A stretch of DNA of 64,000 nucleotides, from assembly GCF_003443895.1 (NCBI RefSeq), contig NZ_QQOA01000001.1, positions 357,874-421,873 of the forward strand, written 5' to 3'. Origin of the DNA: Paraburkholderia phosphatilytica. Its GTDB lineage: Bacteria; Pseudomonadota; Gammaproteobacteria; Burkholderiales; Burkholderiaceae. Both the position numbers and the translations under genes were made by a program. How positions within the stretch are numbered: position 1 is the stretch's first letter; every line of letters starts with the position of its first letter. This document shows, in pieces, positions 34,493-49,231 of the stretch. The notes under the pieces are model-generated. The model was not told the DNA's origin, did not search any database, and worked only from the letters and a program-made list of their open reading frames with translations.

Positions 34493-35401
34493 CTATCGAC
34501 GCATCCGCGACGACGCCCAGTCCGATTCGCGCGCGAGTTCGACGAACGCCTTCAGGTAGTCGATCGATGCATCCGCTTCGCGCGTACCGAGGAAAATCTG
34601 CTTCGCGATGCCCTCCTTGCCGAGCTTCACCGGCATCACGGGAATACGGTCCGCGTATTCGTCCGCGAGCCAGCGCGGCAGTGCGGTCACGCCGCGACCG
34701 CTCGCCACCATCTGCAGCATGATGTCGGTGGTTTCGATCGTCTTGTGCCGTCTCGGCACGACACCCGCTGGTATGAGGAACTGGTTGTAGATGTCCAGCC
34801 GGTCGGTCTCGACGGGGTACGTAATCAGGATCTCGTCCGCGAGCTGCTCGGGCTTCACGTAACGCGCATTCGCCAGCCGATGCTGCTCCGCGACCACCAG
34901 CACCTGCTCGTAGTCGAACACAGGTTCGAAGCGCAGGCCCTGCTTCTGCAGCGGATCGGGCGTGACGAGCACATCGATGTCGTAGCCGAAGAGCGCACCG
35001 ATGCCGCCGAACTGGAAGCGCTGCTTCACGTCCACGTCGACGTCCGGCCAGCGCGACAGATACGGCGACACGACCTTCAGCAGCCACTGGTAGCACGGGT
35101 GACATTCCATGCCGATGCGCAGCGTGCCGCGCTGACCTTCGGCGTACTGCTTCATGCGCGCCTCGGCCAGCTCGAACTGCGGCAGCAGCCGGTTCGCGAG
35201 CGCGAGCAGATACTGGCCGGCTTGCGTGAGCCGCAGGCTACGGCCCTCGCGGTCCCAGACCGGCGTGCCGAGCTGCTGCTCGACTTTCCTCACGGTGTGA
35301 CTCAATGCGGACTGCGTGAGGTTGAGCACGCCGGCGGCGGCCGTGAGCGAGCCCTGCCGTTCGACTTCGCGAATGATGACGAGATGGATGCGTTCCAGCA
35401 T
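34493..35401 (-). CDS. metR: LysR-family regulator MetR
   Basis: A 302-residue LysR protein. The N-terminal HTH is REVERQGSLTAAAGVLNLTQ with SALSHTVRKVEQQLG. The effector domain carries RIGMECHPCYQWLLKVVSPYL, the MetR-type homocysteine-sensing region. It is divergent from metE with 117 bases between starts, the standard arrangement in which MetR with homocysteine activates metE. The intergenic region holds a 37-bp near-perfect palindrome that is the likely binding site. Confidence 0.93.
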   Translation of the reverse strand: MLERIHLVIIREVERQGSLTAAAGVLNLTQSALSHTVRKVEQQLGTPVWDREGRSLRLTQAGQYLLALANRLLPQFELAEARMKQYAEGQRGTLRIGMECHPCYQWLLKVVSPYLSRWPDVDVDVKQRFQFGGIGALFGYDIDVLVTPDPLQKQGLRFEPVFDYEQVLVVAEQHRLANARYVKPEQLADEILITYPVETDRLDIYNQFLIPAGVVPRRHKTIETTDIMLQMVASGRGVTALPRWLADEYADRIPVMPVKLGKEGIAKQIFLGTREADASIDYLKAFVELARESDWASSRMRR

Positions 35402-35430
35402 GATTTCACCAATCCATGAACGAATTTAAT

Positions 35431-35467
35431 CGATGAATGAAATAATGCCATTTTATTTCATGCATCG
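35431..35467. promoter_or_regulatory. Palindrome in metR-metE intergenic region (likely MetR site)
   Basis: Arms of 15 bases (CGATGAATGAAATAA and its complement, one mismatch) surround a 7-base centre. The arms contain TGAA/TTCA half-sites of the MetR consensus. The site lies midway between the divergent start codons, 52 bases before the metE ATG. Confidence 0.65.
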
Positions 35468-35518
35468 AAATCCCTATCATCGGGCCTGTCCTTTTTCAAT
35501 TCGCCTCACAGGTCCCAC

Positions 35519-37813
35519 ATGGTCACGACGCACAATCTCGGTTTCCCGCGCATCGGCGCGAAGCGCGAACTCAAGTTCGCTCTCGAAAGCTACTGGAAAG
35601 GTCAATCGTCGCGCGACGAACTGAAGGCACTGGGTGCGTCGTTACGGCAGCGCCATTGGGCGCAGCAGCAAAGCCTCGACCTCGTGCCGGTCGGCGACTT
35701 CGCGTTCTACGACCAGGTGCTCGACATGAGCTTCACGCTCGGCAACCTGCCGGAACGCGTGCAAGGCTTCCACGGCGATGCGCTCGACAACTACTTCCGC
35801 GTCGCGCGCGGCCGTTCGGCGCAGGGTGCCGAAGACCATAGCGCATGCTGCGGCGGCGTCGCGGCGGGCGAGATGACCAAGTGGTTCGATACGAACTATC
35901 ACTACATCGTGCCGGAATTCACCGCATCGACGAGCTTCTCGCTCGACGCATCGCGCCTCGTCACGCAGCTGACCGAAGCGCGCGCCGCCGGCGTGACGGC
36001 GAAGCCGGTCATTATCGGACCGGTCACATATCTGTGGCTTGGCAAAGCGAAGGACGACTCCGATCGCCTCGCGCTGCTGCCGAAGCTGCTGCCGGTGTAC
36101 GGCGCGCTACTCGACACGTTCGCGGCGCAAGGTGTGGAGTGGGTGCAGATCGACGAGCCGGCGCTCGTCACCGAACTCGATCCGGCGTGGCAACAAGCAT
36201 TCGTGACGGCCTACGAGGCGCTGGAGACGCGCCGTGTGAAGCTGCTGCTCGCCACGTACTTCGGCCAGTTGCAGGACAACCTCGCGCTGGCGTGCAAGCT
36301 GCCGGTGGACGGTCTGCATATCGACGCGATCAACGCGCGCGACGAAGTCGCCAAGGCCGCGCAAACGCTGCCGGCCGACCGCGTGCTGTCGGTTGGCGCG
36401 ATCAACGGCCGCAACATCTGGAAGACGGACCTGACCGCCGCGCTCGAATGGCTCGAACCGCTCGCGAAGACGCTCGGCTCGCGGCTGTGGATCGCGCCGT
36501 CGTGCTCGCTGCTGCACGTGCCGGTCGATCTGGAAAGCGAACAGAAGCTGGACAACGAAATCCGCTCGTGGCTCGCGTTCGCGCTGCAAAAGCTCGACGA
36601 GCTGAAGGTGCTGGCTGGTGCGTTGAACCATGGCCGCGCATCGGTGGCTGACGCGCTGGCTGCGAACGCCGCCGCGATCGAAAGCCGCCGCACGTCGCCG
36701 CGTGTGCACAACCCTGCCGTGAAGGCTGCCGTCGAGAAAATCGACGCGGCGCTCGGCAAGCGTACGAGCGTGTATGGCGATCGCGCGAACAAGCAGTCCG
36801 CGATCCTGAACCTGCCGGCGTATCCGACCACGACGATCGGCTCGTTCCCGCAAACCGCCGAGATCCGTCACGCGCGCAGCGAGTACAAGGCCGGCAAACT
36901 CGACGACGCCGGCTACCAGGCCGCGATGCGTCGCGAGATCGAACGCAGCGTGCGCGAGCAGGAATCGCTCGGCCTCGACGTGCTGGTGCATGGCGAAGCG
37001 GAACGCAACGACATGGTCGAATACTTCGGCGAGCAGCTGGACGGCTACACGTTCAGCCAGTTCGGCTGGGTGCAGTCGTACGGCTCGCGCTGCGTGAAGC
37101 CGCCTATCCTGTTCGGCGATATCAGCCGCCCGAACGCGATGACCGTCGAATGGATCACGTACGCACAGTCGCTCACGAACAAGCCGATGAAGGGCATGCT
37201 CACGGGCCCGGTGACGATCCTGAACTGGTCGTTCGTGCGTGACGACCAGCCGCGCTCGGTGTCGTGCTATCAGCTCGCACTCGCGATCCGCGTCGAAGTG
37301 CTAGACCTTGAAAAGGCCGGCGTGCGCGTGATCCAGATCGACGAAGCCGCGCTGCGCGAAGGTCTGCCGCTGCGCCGCGCGCAATGGAACGAGTACCTGC
37401 GCTGGGCCGTGGAATCGTTCCGTATCACCGCGAACGGCGTGCGCGACGAAACGCAGATCCACACGCATATGTGCTATTCGGAGTTCAACGACATCATCGC
37501 GTCGATCGCCGATATGGACGCTGACGTGATCACTATCGAGACGTCACGCTCCGATATGGAACTGCTCGACGCGTTCGATCACTTCAAGTATCCGAACGAA
37601 ATCGGCCCGGGTGTGTACGACATTCACTCGCCGAACATCCCGACGCAGAATCACATCGCTCAGCTGATGAAGAAAGCCGCCGAACGTATTCCGGCGGAAC
37701 GCCTGTGGGTGAACCCGGACTGCGGCCTGAAGACGCGTCAGTGGGAAGAAGTGATTCCCGCGTTGACGAACATGGTTGCGGCGGCGAAGACGCTGCGTAG
37801 CCAGGCGCAGTAA
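35519..37813 (+). CDS. metE: Cobalamin-independent methionine synthase MetE
   Basis: A 764-residue enzyme, full length for the family, transferring methyl from 5-methyltetrahydropteroyl-triglutamate to homocysteine. It starts with the family sequence [20 protein letters not shown]. The C-terminal catalytic barrel shows the zinc ligands in [14 protein letters not shown] and in [12 protein letters not shown], and the homocysteine region [14 protein letters not shown]. It is activated by the divergent MetR by analogy. No B12 riboswitch lies upstream of it, although one controls btuB on the other side of metR. Confidence 0.97.
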   Translation: MVTTHNLGFPRIGAKRELKFALESYWKGQSSRDELKALGASLRQRHWAQQQSLDLVPVGDFAFYDQVLDMSFTLGNLPERVQGFHGDALDNYFRVARGRSAQGAEDHSACCGGVAAGEMTKWFDTNYHYIVPEFTASTSFSLDASRLVTQLTEARAAGVTAKPVIIGPVTYLWLGKAKDDSDRLALLPKLLPVYGALLDTFAAQGVEWVQIDEPALVTELDPAWQQAFVTAYEALETRRVKLLLATYFGQLQDNLALACKLPVDGLHIDAINARDEVAKAAQTLPADRVLSVGAINGRNIWKTDLTAALEWLEPLAKTLGSRLWIAPSCSLLHVPVDLESEQKLDNEIRSWLAFALQKLDELKVLAGALNHGRASVADALAANAAAIESRRTSPRVHNPAVKAAVEKIDAALGKRTSVYGDRANKQSAILNLPAYPTTTIGSFPQTAEIRHARSEYKAGKLDDAGYQAAMRREIERSVREQESLGLDVLVHGEAERNDMVEYFGEQLDGYTFSQFGWVQSYGSRCVKPPILFGDISRPNAMTVEWITYAQSLTNKPMKGMLTGPVTILNWSFVRDDQPRSVSCYQLALAIRVEVLDLEKAGVRVIQIDEAALREGLPLRRAQWNEYLRWAVESFRITANGVRDETQIHTHMCYSEFNDIIASIADMDADVITIETSRSDMELLDAFDHFKYPNEIGPGVYDIHSPNIPTQNHIAQLMKKAAERIPAERLWVNPDCGLKTRQWEEVIPALTNMVAAAKTLRSQAQ

Positions 37814-37882
37814 CGCTGACGCCGGTCCGCTGCGTGCTGCATGCCGCACGCGGCGCGCCGACGCAACGCACTATTCACATCA

Positions 37883-37905
37883 CGTCCCGAGCCGGTCTCG
37901 GGACG
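37883..37905 (+). terminator. Stem-loop between metE and glyA
   Basis: CGTCCCGAG and its exact complement (9-bp stem) flank a 5-base loop and are followed by CTTCATTT, a weak T-containing tract. It lies 70 bases after metE and 36 before glyA, so it may partly terminate or attenuate read-through between the two genes. Confidence 0.5.
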
Positions 37906-37940
37906 CTTCATTTGGGCCCTCACTGGAGTCCTCTCCCGCC

Positions 37941-39188
37941 ATGTTCGAACGCAGCCACTACACTCTCGACCAGATCGACCCCGAAATCACCGCTGCCATC
38001 CGTCAGGAAAATCAGCGGCAGGAAGATCACATCGAGCTGATCGCATCGGAAAACTACACGTCGCCGGCCGTCATGGAGGCGCAAGGTTCGCAACTGACCA
38101 ACAAGTACGCCGAGGGCTACCCGGGCAAGCGCTACTACGGCGGCTGCGAGTACGTCGATATCGTCGAACAGCTTGCGATCGACCGCGTGAAGGCGCTGTT
38201 CGGCGCCGAAGCGGCGAACGTGCAGCCGAATTCCGGTTCGCAGGCGAATCAGGGTGTCTTCTTCGCGATGTTGAAGCCCGGCGACACGATCATGGGCATG
38301 AGCCTCGCGGAAGGCGGCCACCTGACACACGGCATGGCGCTCAACATGAGCGGCAAGTGGTTCAACGTGGTGAGCTACGGCCTGAACGCGCAGGAAGACA
38401 TCGACTACGACGCGCTCGAAGCCGAAGCGCGCGCGAAGCAGCCGAAGCTGATCATCGCGGGCGCTTCCGCGTTCGCGCTGCATATCGACTTCGAGCGTAT
38501 CGGCCGCGTCGCGAAAGCGATCGGCGCGTATTTCATGGTCGATATGGCGCACTACGCGGGCCTGATCGCCGCGGGCGTGTATCCGAACCCGGTACCCCAC
38601 GCCGACTTCGTCACGACGACGACGCACAAGAGCCTGCGCGGTCCGCGCGGCGGCGTGATCCTGATGAAGGCGGAACACGAGAAGGCGATCAACTCGGCGA
38701 TTTTCCCCGGCATTCAGGGCGGTCCGCTGATGCACGTGATCGCTGGCAAGGCCGTCGCGTTCAAGGAAGCCGCATCGCCGCAATTCAAGGCGTATCAACA
38801 GCGGGTCGTGAGGAACGCAGCCGTGCTGGCCGAAACGCTGATCGCGCGCGGTCTGCGCATCGTCTCCGGCCGCACGGAAAGCCACGTGATGCTGGTCGAC
38901 CTGCGCGCGAAGCACATCACGGGCAAGGAAGCGGAGCGCGTGCTGGGCGAGGCGCACATCACCGTCAACAAGAACGCCATTCCGAACGACCCGGAAAAGC
39001 CGTTCGTGACGAGCGGCATCCGTCTCGGCTCGCCCGCGATGACCACGCGCGGCTTCGGCGAAGAGGAAGCGCGCCTCACGGGCAACCTGATCGCCGACGT
39101 GCTGGATAATCCGCACGATGCGGCGACCATCGCCAGCGTGCGTGAACAGGTGGCCGCGCTCACGCGCCGCTTCCCGGTGTATCGCTGA
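37941..39188 (+). CDS. glyA: Serine hydroxymethyltransferase
   Basis: A 415-residue PLP enzyme, the normal length. The PLP lysine is in [15 protein letters not shown] near residue 230, and other family blocks are [38 protein letters not shown] and [17 protein letters not shown]. It interconverts serine and glycine and supplies methylene-THF, upstream of the methyl donor used by MetE, so its place after metE makes metabolic sense. GGAG lies about 12 bases before the ATG. Confidence 0.96.
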   Translation: MFERSHYTLDQIDPEITAAIRQENQRQEDHIELIASENYTSPAVMEAQGSQLTNKYAEGYPGKRYYGGCEYVDIVEQLAIDRVKALFGAEAANVQPNSGSQANQGVFFAMLKPGDTIMGMSLAEGGHLTHGMALNMSGKWFNVVSYGLNAQEDIDYDALEAEARAKQPKLIIAGASAFALHIDFERIGRVAKAIGAYFMVDMAHYAGLIAAGVYPNPVPHADFVTTTTHKSLRGPRGGVILMKAEHEKAINSAIFPGIQGGPLMHVIAGKAVAFKEAASPQFKAYQQRVVRNAAVLAETLIARGLRIVSGRTESHVMLVDLRAKHITGKEAERVLGEAHITVNKNAIPNDPEKPFVTSGIRLGSPAMTTRGFGEEEARLTGNLIADVLDNPHDAATIASVREQVAALTRRFPVYR

Positions 39189-39217
39189 GCTGCACTGACC
39201 GACCCACAGGACCTGCG

Positions 39218-39895
39218 ATGACCTCCACCGCTGAACGCAAGCCGCTTCCGCTGCCGGATGGCCATCGCAAGGTCCTGCTGCATTCGTGCTGCGCGCCGTG
39301 TTCCGGCGAGGTGATGGAAGCGATGGTGGCGTCGGGCATCGACTTCACGATTTTCTTCTACAACCCGAACATCCATCCCCGCAAGGAATACGACCTGCGC
39401 AAGGATGAAAACATCCGCTTTGCCGAGCAGTTCGGCATCCCGTTCGTGGATGCCGACTACGACCGCGACAACTGGTTCGCACGGGCGAAGGGCATGGAGA
39501 ACGAACCCGAGCGCGGCGCACGCTGCACGATGTGCTTCGACATGCGCTTCGAGCGCACCGCGCTCTATGCGCACGAGCATGCCTTTCCCGTGATGACCAG
39601 TTCGCTTGGCATTTCGCGCTGGAAGAACATGCAGCAGATCAACGACTGCGGCGTTCGCGCGGCCTCGCACTATCCGGATCTGACCTACTGGGACTACAAC
39701 TGGCGCAAAGGCTGCGGTTCCGCGCGCATGGTCGAAATCAGCAAGCGCGAGGCGTTCTATCAGCAGGAATACTGCGGCTGCGCGTATTCGCTGCGCGACA
39801 CCAACCTGCATCGCAAAGCCAACCATCGCGAACCGATCCGGATCGGCGTGAAGTTCTACGGCAAGGATGACGACGACGGGAATCAAGGCATCTGA
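39218..39895 (+). CDS. queH: Epoxyqueuosine reductase QueH
   Basis: A 225-residue DUF208 protein. It carries the cysteine pairs [12 protein letters not shown] (residues 23-34), [13 protein letters not shown] near residue 105 and [12 protein letters not shown] near residue 187, which hold an iron-sulfur cluster and the reactive disulfide. QueH reduces epoxyqueuosine to queuosine in tRNA and is an alternative to cobalamin-dependent QueG. It starts 29 bases after glyA on the same strand. Confidence 0.93.
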   Translation: MTSTAERKPLPLPDGHRKVLLHSCCAPCSGEVMEAMVASGIDFTIFFYNPNIHPRKEYDLRKDENIRFAEQFGIPFVDADYDRDNWFARAKGMENEPERGARCTMCFDMRFERTALYAHEHAFPVMTSSLGISRWKNMQQINDCGVRAASHYPDLTYWDYNWRKGCGSARMVEISKREAFYQQEYCGCAYSLRDTNLHRKANHREPIRIGVKFYGKDDDDGNQGI

Positions 39896-39993
39896 TGCCC
39901 TGATCCGCGTCGCTGAGCTACCTTCGTTTCGAACTCGCCGCTACGCTCTTAGCGACGTCGACTCGAGAAGGTGTTGTTCAGGCATGTCGACTC

Positions 39994-40530
39994 TCAACCT
40001 TTCTGCGCGAGCAGGCTCGCGATCTTCGCTTCGGTCTGCGCGTAATCGCCTTCGCCGAAGTGGGTGTATGCAATCTGCCCGTTGCGATCGATCAGATAGA
40101 ACCCCGGCCAGTACTGGTTGTCGTACGCGTTCCACGTCGCGTACTGGTTGTCCTGCGCGACCGGGTAGTCGATGCCGTATTGACGGATCGCCGTCTTCAC
40201 GTTGCCGGTCACGCGTTCGAACGCGTATTCCGGCGTGTGCACGCCGATCACGACGAGGCCCTGGTCCTTGTACTTGTGGTACCAGCTCTTCACGTACGGC
40301 AGCGTGTGCACGCAGTTGATGCAGCTATAGGTCCAGAAGTCCACAAGCACGACCTTGCCGCGCAACTGCTTCACCGTCAGCGGCTGGCTGTTGATCCATT
40401 GATCGATGCCGACGAATTCCGGCGCCGCGGTGCCGACGACGGACGGCGTGCCCGCCACGGCACCGCCGCACGCGGCGGTGAAGGCGGCACACGCACAGGC
40501 GGCCGCGACGGTTTTCAGCGAAGCGAACAT
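39994..40530 (-). CDS. TlpA/DipZ-like thioredoxin-fold exported protein
   Basis: A 178-residue protein with a hydrophobic signal (SLKTVAAACACAAFTAACGG, possibly a lipoprotein signal with Cys in TAAC) and a thioredoxin-like domain: GKVVLVDFWTYSCINCVHTLPY near residue 65 carries a CxxC-type pair (CINC). VVIGVHTPEYAFERV and the cis-Pro loop region follow. This resembles the DipZ C-terminal/redoxin class acting on periplasmic thiols. It lies 58 bases downstream of the DUF4148 gene on the same strand. Confidence 0.87.
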   Translation of the reverse strand: MFASLKTVAAACACAAFTAACGGAVAGTPSVVGTAAPEFVGIDQWINSQPLTVKQLRGKVVLVDFWTYSCINCVHTLPYVKSWYHKYKDQGLVVIGVHTPEYAFERVTGNVKTAIRQYGIDYPVAQDNQYATWNAYDNQYWPGFYLIDRNGQIAYTHFGEGDYAQTEAKIASLLAQKG

Positions 40531-40588
40531 ATTCGGTTCCTGTTGGGTTCCTTTGAGTGCGCGCCAGACGAGCGGCGAATCGCGGTGC

Positions 40589-40975
40589 TTACTGATGCGC
40601 GTAAATCGGGCCGAGGCCAACGACGTCCGAGCCGTTGTATGCGTGCGATGCGTCGGCGCTGTCGAGCGCGTGCGGCACGTGCAGGTGCAGGTGCAGGTGG
40701 ATTCCATGCACAGCCGAACCGGAAGCCGACGTACTCGCGACCGCGCCGCCGTACGAAGCAGCAGCGTCACCCTTCTGCGCTTCGAGCTTCGCTTGCGCCT
40801 GCTCGAGGTTGTCCGGGTACTGCGCCTGATCGCCGGCCGGGTTGTAGCCGGCTTTCTCCAGATCGATCAGTTCCTGGCGCACCTGGGCGCGCGTGACGGG
40901 CTGGCTCGTTTGTGCGAACGACAGAGCGGGGATAGCAACGACAGCGGCAACGATCAGCGATTGAACGAGTTTCAT
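40589..40975 (-). CDS. DUF4148 secreted protein with His-rich tail
   Basis: A 128-residue protein with a Sec signal peptide (MKLVQSLIVAAVVAIPALSFA) and the DUF4148 core VTRAQVRQELIDLEKAGYNP with the Tyr-Pro-containing turn ATYPDN-like QAQYPDNLEQAQAKL. After this comes an unusual segment with alternating His and Leu, GIHLHLHLHVPHA, then SHAYNG. DUF4148 proteins are common and uncharacterised in Burkholderiaceae. The His-rich tail suggests metal binding. The start at MKLVQS is preferred because a signal peptide starts there. Confidence 0.85.
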   Translation of the reverse strand: MKLVQSLIVAAVVAIPALSFAQTSQPVTRAQVRQELIDLEKAGYNPAGDQAQYPDNLEQAQAKLEAQKGDAAASYGGAVASTSASGSAVHGIHLHLHLHVPHALDSADASHAYNGSDVVGLGPIYAHQ

Positions 40976-41218
40976 GATGGACTCCAGCAAGAGAAGAATG
41001 GATGGATCGGGACCGATCCCGACACAGGGCGTCCAGGCTGGGTTTCGCTACCGCCGCGCCCTGTCTTTTTCCGGGGCGGCGTCATCGCCTGGCATGGGAC
41101 GTATTTGAAGGCGCGGAAGTATCCGGCTTGTGTCCCGGGAGAGGGGGATGTGCGAGGCTCCGTATCTGCGTACGTGACAGATACAGAGCGATACAAAAAG
41201 GCAGAGGCTAAGGCGTGG

Positions 41219-46663
<5,445 letters not shown>

Positions 46664-46785
46664 GGCCGCGCGTGGTGACCGGGCTTCGCCCGCCGAGGGG
46701 TGCGCGGCCGGCCAAGCTTACAGAAGCCCGCACCGTCGTCACGATACACCCGATCACTCCGGCATGCGCTTCGCCCGCCACGCAA

Positions 46786-47781
46786 TCAGCCGCGCGCGCG
46801 TTCCGGGCTATCGCGCTGCCATGCGCGCTCGCGGATCGCCGCGAAATCCGCCGGCAGCGGATGCAGGTCGAGCCTGCGCCCGGCCTTCACGATCTGGCTC
46901 GGCGTATCGTGGCCGATCAGCGGCGGCAGGCACTTCGACGCGGCGATCAGCGCATCGAGATCGATGCCGGTGTCGAAGCCCATCAGCTCGAGCGCGTGCA
47001 CGATCTCCTCGCTGCACACGTTGCCGCTCGCGCCCGGCGCATACGGACATCCACCGATGCCGCCCAGCGACGCGTCGAAGCGGTCCGCGCCCGCATCGAT
47101 CGCGGCGAGCACGTTCGCGAGACCCATGCCGCGCGTGTTGTGAAAGTGCAGCGTGAACTCGCTGTGCGGCCAGCGCTTGATGCATTGCGCCGTCAGGTCC
47201 GCGACCTGGCGCGGATACGCCATGCCGGTGGTGTCGCACAACGTGACGCCGCGCGCGCCGATCTCTTCGATGAAGCGTCGCGTCCATTCGAGCACCGTGC
47301 TCACCGGCACGTCGCCTTCCATCGGGCAACCGAATGCGCAGGAGAGCGAGATGTTCACCGGCAGGCCCGCGCCGCGCGCGAGGGTCGCGACCTGCTTCAG
47401 CGCATTGAACGATTGCTCGCGCGTCATGCGCAGGTTGGACAGGTTGTGGCTTTCGCTCGCCGACATCACGAGGTTCAGTTCGTCGGCGCGCGCGTCGATC
47501 GCGCGTTCGGCGCCGCGCACGTTCGGTACCAGCGCCGTATAGACGACGCCCGGCTTGCGCTGGATCTCGCGCAGCACAATCTCGGCGTCGCGCAGCGCGG
47601 GAATCGCCTGCGGCGACACGAAGGCCGTCACTTCGATCTTCGCCATGCCGGTGTTCGAGAGCGCGTCGATCAGCGCGATCTTGTCGCGCGTCTCGACAAA
47701 CGTCCCTTCCGACTGGAAGCCGTCACGCGTGCCGACTTCCTGCATGTAGATGCGACGATGCTCGCCATTCCAGATGTTCAT
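46786..47781 (-). CDS. Hydroxymethylglutaryl-CoA lyase-family enzyme
   Basis: A 331-residue HMGL-like TIM barrel. It has the N-terminal QEVGTRDGFQSE catalytic Arg-Asp, TLCDTTGMAYP, the metal-binding HFHNTRGMG and the family signature GGIGGCPYAPGASGN with the active-site Cys near residue 255. It splits HMG-CoA or a related 3-hydroxyacyl-CoA such as citramalyl-type substrates. Its ATG overlaps the CoA-transferase stop (ATGA). The pairing suggests an acid is first activated to its CoA ester by the transferase and then split here. The specific acid is inferred only. Confidence 0.9.
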   Translation of the reverse strand: MNIWNGEHRRIYMQEVGTRDGFQSEGTFVETRDKIALIDALSNTGMAKIEVTAFVSPQAIPALRDAEIVLREIQRKPGVVYTALVPNVRGAERAIDARADELNLVMSASESHNLSNLRMTREQSFNALKQVATLARGAGLPVNISLSCAFGCPMEGDVPVSTVLEWTRRFIEEIGARGVTLCDTTGMAYPRQVADLTAQCIKRWPHSEFTLHFHNTRGMGLANVLAAIDAGADRFDASLGGIGGCPYAPGASGNVCSEEIVHALELMGFDTGIDLDALIAASKCLPPLIGHDTPSQIVKAGRRLDLHPLPADFAAIRERAWQRDSPERARG

Positions 47782-48992
47782 GCGATTGCTCCCTTGTCGC
47801 GCAGTTCGGCGATGCGTTCTTCCGATACGCCGAGTTCGCGCAATACGTCGTCGGTATCGTCGCCGAGCTTCGGCGCCGAGTTCCGGATCGAGCCCGGCGT
47901 ACCCATCAGTTTCGGCACGATGCCCGGCACCTCCACGTCGTAGCCGTCGCGCGTGGTCTGCTGCAGGATCATGTCGCGCGCGCGGTAGTGCGGGTCTTCG
48001 GCGATGTCGCGGGCCGTGTAGATCTTGCCCGCCGGCACGCGCGCTTCGGTCAGCGCAGCCAGCACCTGTTCGGTGGAACGCTGCCCGGTCCAGGCATCGA
48101 TCGCCTGATCCAGCTCGTCGACCCGCGCGACGCGGCCCGCGTTGTTCGCGAGTGCCGCATCGTTCGCGAGGTCGTCGCGGCCGATCGCCGCCATCAGCCG
48201 CTTGAAGATGCTGTCGCCGTTGCCCGCGATCAGCACGTAGCCATCGCTGCAACGGTAGGCGTTCGAAGGCGCGATGCCCGGCAACGCGCTGCCCGCCGCT
48301 TCGCGCACGTTCCCGAACGCGCTGTATTCGGGAGTCAGGCTCTCCATCACGTTGAACACCGCTTCGTGCAGCGCAACGTCGATGACCTGGCCTTTGCCGC
48401 CGTTCGCATCGCGGTGATAGAGCGCGGTCAGCACGCCGATCACGCCATGCAGCGCGGCAAGCGTGTCGCCGATCGAGATGCCGCAGCGCACCGGCACGCG
48501 GCCCCGCTCGCCGGTCAGATGACGCAGGCCGCCCATCGCTTCGCCGATCGAGCCGAAGCCCGGCAGATCGCGATACGGGCCCGTCTGCCCGTAACCGGAG
48601 ATGCGCAGCATGACGAGCCGCGGGTTGAGTTCCGAGAGCTGTTCGTAGCTCATGCCCCAGCCTTCGAGCGTGCCGGGGCGGAAGTTCTCGATCAGCACGT
48701 CCGCTTCCGCGATCAGCTTGCGCGCGATGTCCTGACCTTCGGCGCTACGCAGGTCCAGCGCCACCGAACGTTTGTTGCGCGACTGCACCTGCCACCAGAC
48801 CGAGGTGCCGTCCTTCATCAGCCGCCAGTTGCGGAGCGGGTCACCACTGCCCGGCGGCTCGATCTTGACCACGTCCGCGCCGAACTCGCCGAGCGTCTTG
48901 CCGGCGAACGGGCCGGCGATGAGCTGGCCCATCTCGATCACGCGCACGCCCTTCAGCGCGGCGGGGGTGGGGAAGGAAAGTTGACCACTCAT
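47778..48992 (-). CDS. Class III (CaiB/BaiF) CoA-transferase
   Basis: A 404-residue family III transferase with the N-terminal GVRVIEMGQLIAGPFAGKTLGEFGADVVKIE, the RNKRSVALDLRS segment and the catalytic-Asp region PGFGSIGEAMGGLRHLTG. It transfers CoA to a carboxylic acid, and partners of HMG-CoA-lyase-like genes act on hydroxymethylglutarate or citramalate-like acids. The start at 48992 has GGAG upstream; an ATG 21 bases earlier does not. The LysR gene 239 bases upstream on the same strand may regulate it. Confidence 0.9.
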   Translation of the reverse strand: MSGQLSFPTPAALKGVRVIEMGQLIAGPFAGKTLGEFGADVVKIEPPGSGDPLRNWRLMKDGTSVWWQVQSRNKRSVALDLRSAEGQDIARKLIAEADVLIENFRPGTLEGWGMSYEQLSELNPRLVMLRISGYGQTGPYRDLPGFGSIGEAMGGLRHLTGERGRVPVRCGISIGDTLAALHGVIGVLTALYHRDANGGKGQVIDVALHEAVFNVMESLTPEYSAFGNVREAAGSALPGIAPSNAYRCSDGYVLIAGNGDSIFKRLMAAIGRDDLANDAALANNAGRVARVDELDQAIDAWTGQRSTEQVLAALTEARVPAGKIYTARDIAEDPHYRARDMILQQTTRDGYDVEVPGIVPKLMGTPGSIRNSAPKLGDDTDDVLRELGVSEERIAELRDKGAIA

Positions 48993-49231
48993 GATGGGGA
49001 TGTCTCCGAACATTCAGACAAAAGCTTGTCTGGTGTCGCCTCACCGCGATGCAACATGCGCTGCTTCTGCAGTTTTGCGGTTGGGCGCTTGATGAAGACA
49101 ATTGTGCGCGGGACGCGAGCGCGAGGGAATGACACATCGCGGAAGCGAGCTTTCTCGATTCGCGAAAGCTGCGAAAACACCGGCCGGCGCGGCGTTGCGC
49201 GGGGTCGCTCGCGCGTTGATGGTCGTCGCGC

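Noticed and set aside
40976..41218. A gene or ncRNA in the gap between the DUF4148 and giant sensor genes
   Set aside because: Only short dyads (for example 41007-41022) and shadow frames are present; no ribosome site with a plausible protein or recognisable RNA motif was found.
48993..49231. Small gene between the CoA-transferase and LysR genes
   Set aside because: The frames there lack ribosome sites and family features; the gap is more simply the promoter region of the CoA-transferase gene.
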